Notes under the pieces: model-generated | Databases searched by the model: none | What the model saw: the letters and a program-made list of their open reading frames with translations, nothing else | Told to the model about the DNA's origin: nothing | In this document: positions 62,242 through 64,000 of the stretch, one piece after another | Numbering within the stretch: position 1 is the first letter of the stretch | Layout of the letters: every line of letters begins with the position of its first letter | Translations under genes and position numbers: made by a program | Assembly: GCF_003696215.1 (NCBI RefSeq) | Contig: NZ_RFFG01000012.1 | Coordinates: 1-64,000 of the forward strand | Origin: Actinomadura harenae | GTDB taxonomy: Bacteria > Actinomycetota > Actinomycetes > Streptosporangiales > Streptosporangiaceae | DNA length: 64,000 bases | Reading direction: 5' to 3'

Positions 62242-62973
62242 ATGAGCCTGACCGCGAAGACCCTCCTCCCGGCCGCCGCGCTTCTGGCCGTCCTGCCGCT
62301 CTCCGCGTGCGGCGGCAGCCTCAGCGTCGGCCTCGCCAACTCCGAGAAGGATCAACGCACGTACACGGTGTCCGAGAAGGTCACCAGCATGAAGGTCACC
62401 GGGCACACCGGCAGGGTCGAGATCGTCGGCGCGGACGTCCCCACCGTCAAGGTCACCGAGAACCTCCGGTTCACCAAGAACGGCCGTCCCGACGTCAAGC
62501 ACGAGGTGACGGGCGGCGCGCTCGAGATGTCCTACTCCTGCCCGGGGTCCATCTCCCTCAGCGGTCACGTGTGCGAGGTCGACTACCGCATCACCGTGCC
62601 GCGCGCCCTGGCGGCCGAGCTGCGCACCGACACCGGCGCCATCGTCGTCAGCGGCATGACCGGCTCGGTCACCGCCCGCGCCAACACCGGCACCATCACG
62701 GGCACCGGGCTGCGCCCCGTCGCGTCCGCGCACATCAGCGCCCGGACCGACACCGGCAGCGTCCGGCTCAGCATGGCCTCGGCCGCCGCCGAGGTGTCGG
62801 CGCGGGCCAACACCGGTCACATCAAGATCGTCGTTCCGGGTGCCCAGAAGTTCGCCGTCAGCGCGGACACCAACACGGGCGAGAAGCAGGTCAACATCCC
62901 CACGGACCCCGGCGCGCCCCACACCATCAAGGCGCAGACCGACACCGGCGACGTCACCATCTCCGCCGCCTGA
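62242..62973 (+). CDS. DUF4097-like lipoprotein
   Basis: 243 residues. Signal peptide with lipobox LSAC, then a beta-helix built from repeats of the type ARANTGTITG, ARTDTGSVRLS and AQTDTGDVTIS, as in DUF4097 (putative adhesin). ATG 62242 is favoured because it leaves a normal lipoprotein signal. ATG 62203 adds 13 residues and overlaps an inverted repeat TGGAGAA/TTCTCCA (62197-62223) that may be a leader hairpin. Confidence 0.8.
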   Translation: MSLTAKTLLPAAALLAVLPLSACGGSLSVGLANSEKDQRTYTVSEKVTSMKVTGHTGRVEIVGADVPTVKVTENLRFTKNGRPDVKHEVTGGALEMSYSCPGSISLSGHVCEVDYRITVPRALAAELRTDTGAIVVSGMTGSVTARANTGTITGTGLRPVASAHISARTDTGSVRLSMASAAAEVSARANTGHIKIVVPGAQKFAVSADTNTGEKQVNIPTDPGAPHTIKAQTDTGDVTISAA

Positions 62974-63117
62974 GACCACGAAAGCCCGGCCTGTGCCGCA
63001 CACGGGTCCGGGCATGGACACCGCGCAACCCCACGGGGCTGAGACCGCCGGCCGGCGGAATCAGCCCGCGCGAGCACGCGACCGATCTCCGACCGCCGTC
63101 CGAGCGACGTCGCGTGC

Positions 63118-63179
63118 CCGGGCTTCCGGTCCGCGTCCCGACCATCTGGCGAGGGCGCGGGCGCGGACCGGAGACCCGG
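63118..63179. terminator. hairpin between convergent genes
   Basis: 18-base arms 63118-63135 and 63162-63179 with two mismatches; 26-base loop. Confidence 0.5.
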
Positions 63180-63185
63180 TGATCG

Positions 63186-64000
63186 TCAGCGGACGAGGTG
63201 GCTTCCGCGGTACAGCGGAGCGGTCGGCGCCGGCTTGGCGTAGCTGCGGCCCGTGCGGAGGGCCTCGCCGTTCACCGGCAGGGTGCTCTTCGCGAACGAC
63301 TGGACGGCGAAGGCGACGCCGTCGGCGTTGGTGTCGAGCAGACCCCAGTTGATGTTGGTGATGCGGTCGCACTTGGCGTGGTAGCAGACGTCGTACGGCT
63401 GGCCCGCCTTGCCGCCGAAGAGCTTGGCCTCCTCCGCGCTCTTGAGGCCCTCGGCGCCGGTGTCGATGCCGCCGGCCGGGATGCCCGCCTCGAGGAAGGG
63501 CCCGTAGTCGGAGCGGCCGTTGAAGTCGCTCGGGACGGTCGGCAGCTTCCGCTTGCCGTAGTAGTCGTTGATGACCTTCTGGATCGCGGCAGAGCCGTGC
63601 GGGGCCGTCGGGTCCGAGCCGTTGTAGACGCCGCGGACGCCGTTCGGGGACGCGGTCATGTCGAAGTTCAGGTTGAGCGCGATCTTCGCCTTCTGGGCGG
63701 CGGAGAGCGACGTGACGTAGTGCTCGGAACCGAGCAGGCCCTCCTCCTCGGCGCCCCACCAGGCGAAGCGGATCTTGTTCTTCAGACCCTTCTTGCCCAG
63801 CTTGCCGACCTTCTGGGCGATGGTCAGGATCGTCGAGGTGCCCGAGCCGTTGTCGTTGACGCCGGGACCCGCGTCCACACTGTCCAGGTGCGCGCCCACG
63901 ACCACGACGTTGTCGGAGCTGCCGTACCTGGTCTCCGCGATGACGTTGCTCGCGGTGCGCTTCTCGTTCAGCGTGTCGGTCTTGATGTGCAGCTTCAGGC
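63186..64000 (-). CDS. M28-family aminopeptidase, N-terminal part outside window
   Basis: 271 residues visible; the frame runs open to the right window edge. Zinc ligands of the M28 clan: VVVGAHLDSV, GVNDNGSGTS, the Glu pair in WWGAEEEGLLG, NFDMTAS and histidine in CYHAKCDRI. The part before (TASNVIAETRYGSSDN) is the end of the usual PA-domain linker region. A secreted leucyl/arginyl-type aminopeptidase is likely, as in Streptomyces. Confidence 0.88.
   Translation of the reverse strand, partial: LKLHIKTDTLNEKRTASNVIAETRYGSSDNVVVVGAHLDSVDAGPGVNDNGSGTSTILTIAQKVGKLGKKGLKNKIRFAWWGAEEEGLLGSEHYVTSLSAAQKAKIALNLNFDMTASPNGVRGVYNGSDPTAPHGSAAIQKVINDYYGKRKLPTVPSDFNGRSDYGPFLEAGIPAGGIDTGAEGLKSAEEAKLFGGKAGQPYDVCYHAKCDRITNINWGLLDTNADGVAFAVQSFAKSTLPVNGEALRTGRSYAKPAPTAPLYRGSHLVR

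Noticed and set aside
63020..63075. GGGGCTGAGA followed by GC-rich pairs, reminiscent of a TPP riboswitch
   Set aside because: The second conserved core (CTGATC and flanking P4/P5) is absent and both flanking genes end here, so there is nothing to regulate.

Overview
The window is very GC-rich, gene-dense chromosomal DNA of an actinobacterium. Several features point to Actinobacteria: NucS, the CysO/CysM/Mec cysteine module, a DivIVA-type coiled-coil protein, many GTG starts, and several genes whose start codon lies 6-8 bases after a TANNNT box (leaderless transcripts). The gene mix (several MEDS-domain regulators, SigE-family sigma factor, DUF2127, DUF3039) fits Streptosporangiales such as Actinomadura; that genus guess is inference. 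I see no phage, IS element, CRISPR array or replication origin.

Layout. 1-2.8 kb: end of an ABC importer operon (two permeases, one ATPase; the first permease is cut by the window edge). 2.8-8 kb: PHB-depolymerase-like lipoprotein, PLP-dependent deaminase/aldolase, SIMPL protein, PfkB kinase, DUF3618 protein and a Bcp peroxiredoxin. 8.0-8.6 kb: a frameshifted HNH endonuclease whose 3' end runs into an unusual tRNA with anticodon UAG but a short variable loop. 8.7-12.7 kb: four tandem MEDS-domain regulators (anti-sigma-kinase-like and STAS types alternating). 12.7-14.3 kb: SigE-family sigma factor with two low-complexity exported or membrane proteins.

14.4-25.6 kb is a recognisable version of the Mycobacterium tuberculosis Rv1330c-Rv1341 block: rdgB, rph, Rv1339-like MBL hydrolase, murI, cysM, cysO, mec, DUF2017, clpS and pncB. 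It carries a thioesterase and a third MEDS-HATPase/MEDS-STAS pair as insertions. pncA and a gluconokinase follow pncB. 26.8-34.4 kb holds a helicase, an M43 metalloprotease, DUF3039, YqgE, an LPHTG protein, an ACT-domain malic enzyme and a thioredoxin-TPR protein. 34.8-39.8 kb holds an atypical ABC ATPase plus membrane partner, DUF3817, DUF2127 and DUF4230 proteins. 39.8-41.5 kb holds thiolase and methylmalonyl-CoA epimerase. A canonical CRP-type site precedes the DivIVA-like gene, followed by an AI-2E family protein, an alpha/beta hydrolase and a 3-hydroxyacyl-CoA dehydrogenase.

47.8-64 kb is more accessory: nucS, DUF3224, and regulator/target pairs with visible operators (TetR-NmrA, PadR-membrane protein-carotenoid oxygenase, TetR-DHA2 pump). 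It also holds an aldehyde dehydrogenase, two decayed gene remnants meeting head to head at about 57.1 kb, a 38-residue basic protein behind a perfect palindrome, a GMC oxidoreductase, PduO, a DUF4097-like lipoprotein and the C-terminal part of an M28 peptidase.

The most interesting signals are the HNH-tRNA overlap with its class I UAG tRNA, and the set of six MEDS proteins. In that set the third kinase-like member has lost its ATP-site motifs, while the STAS partners differ in whether a phosphorylatable residue remains.
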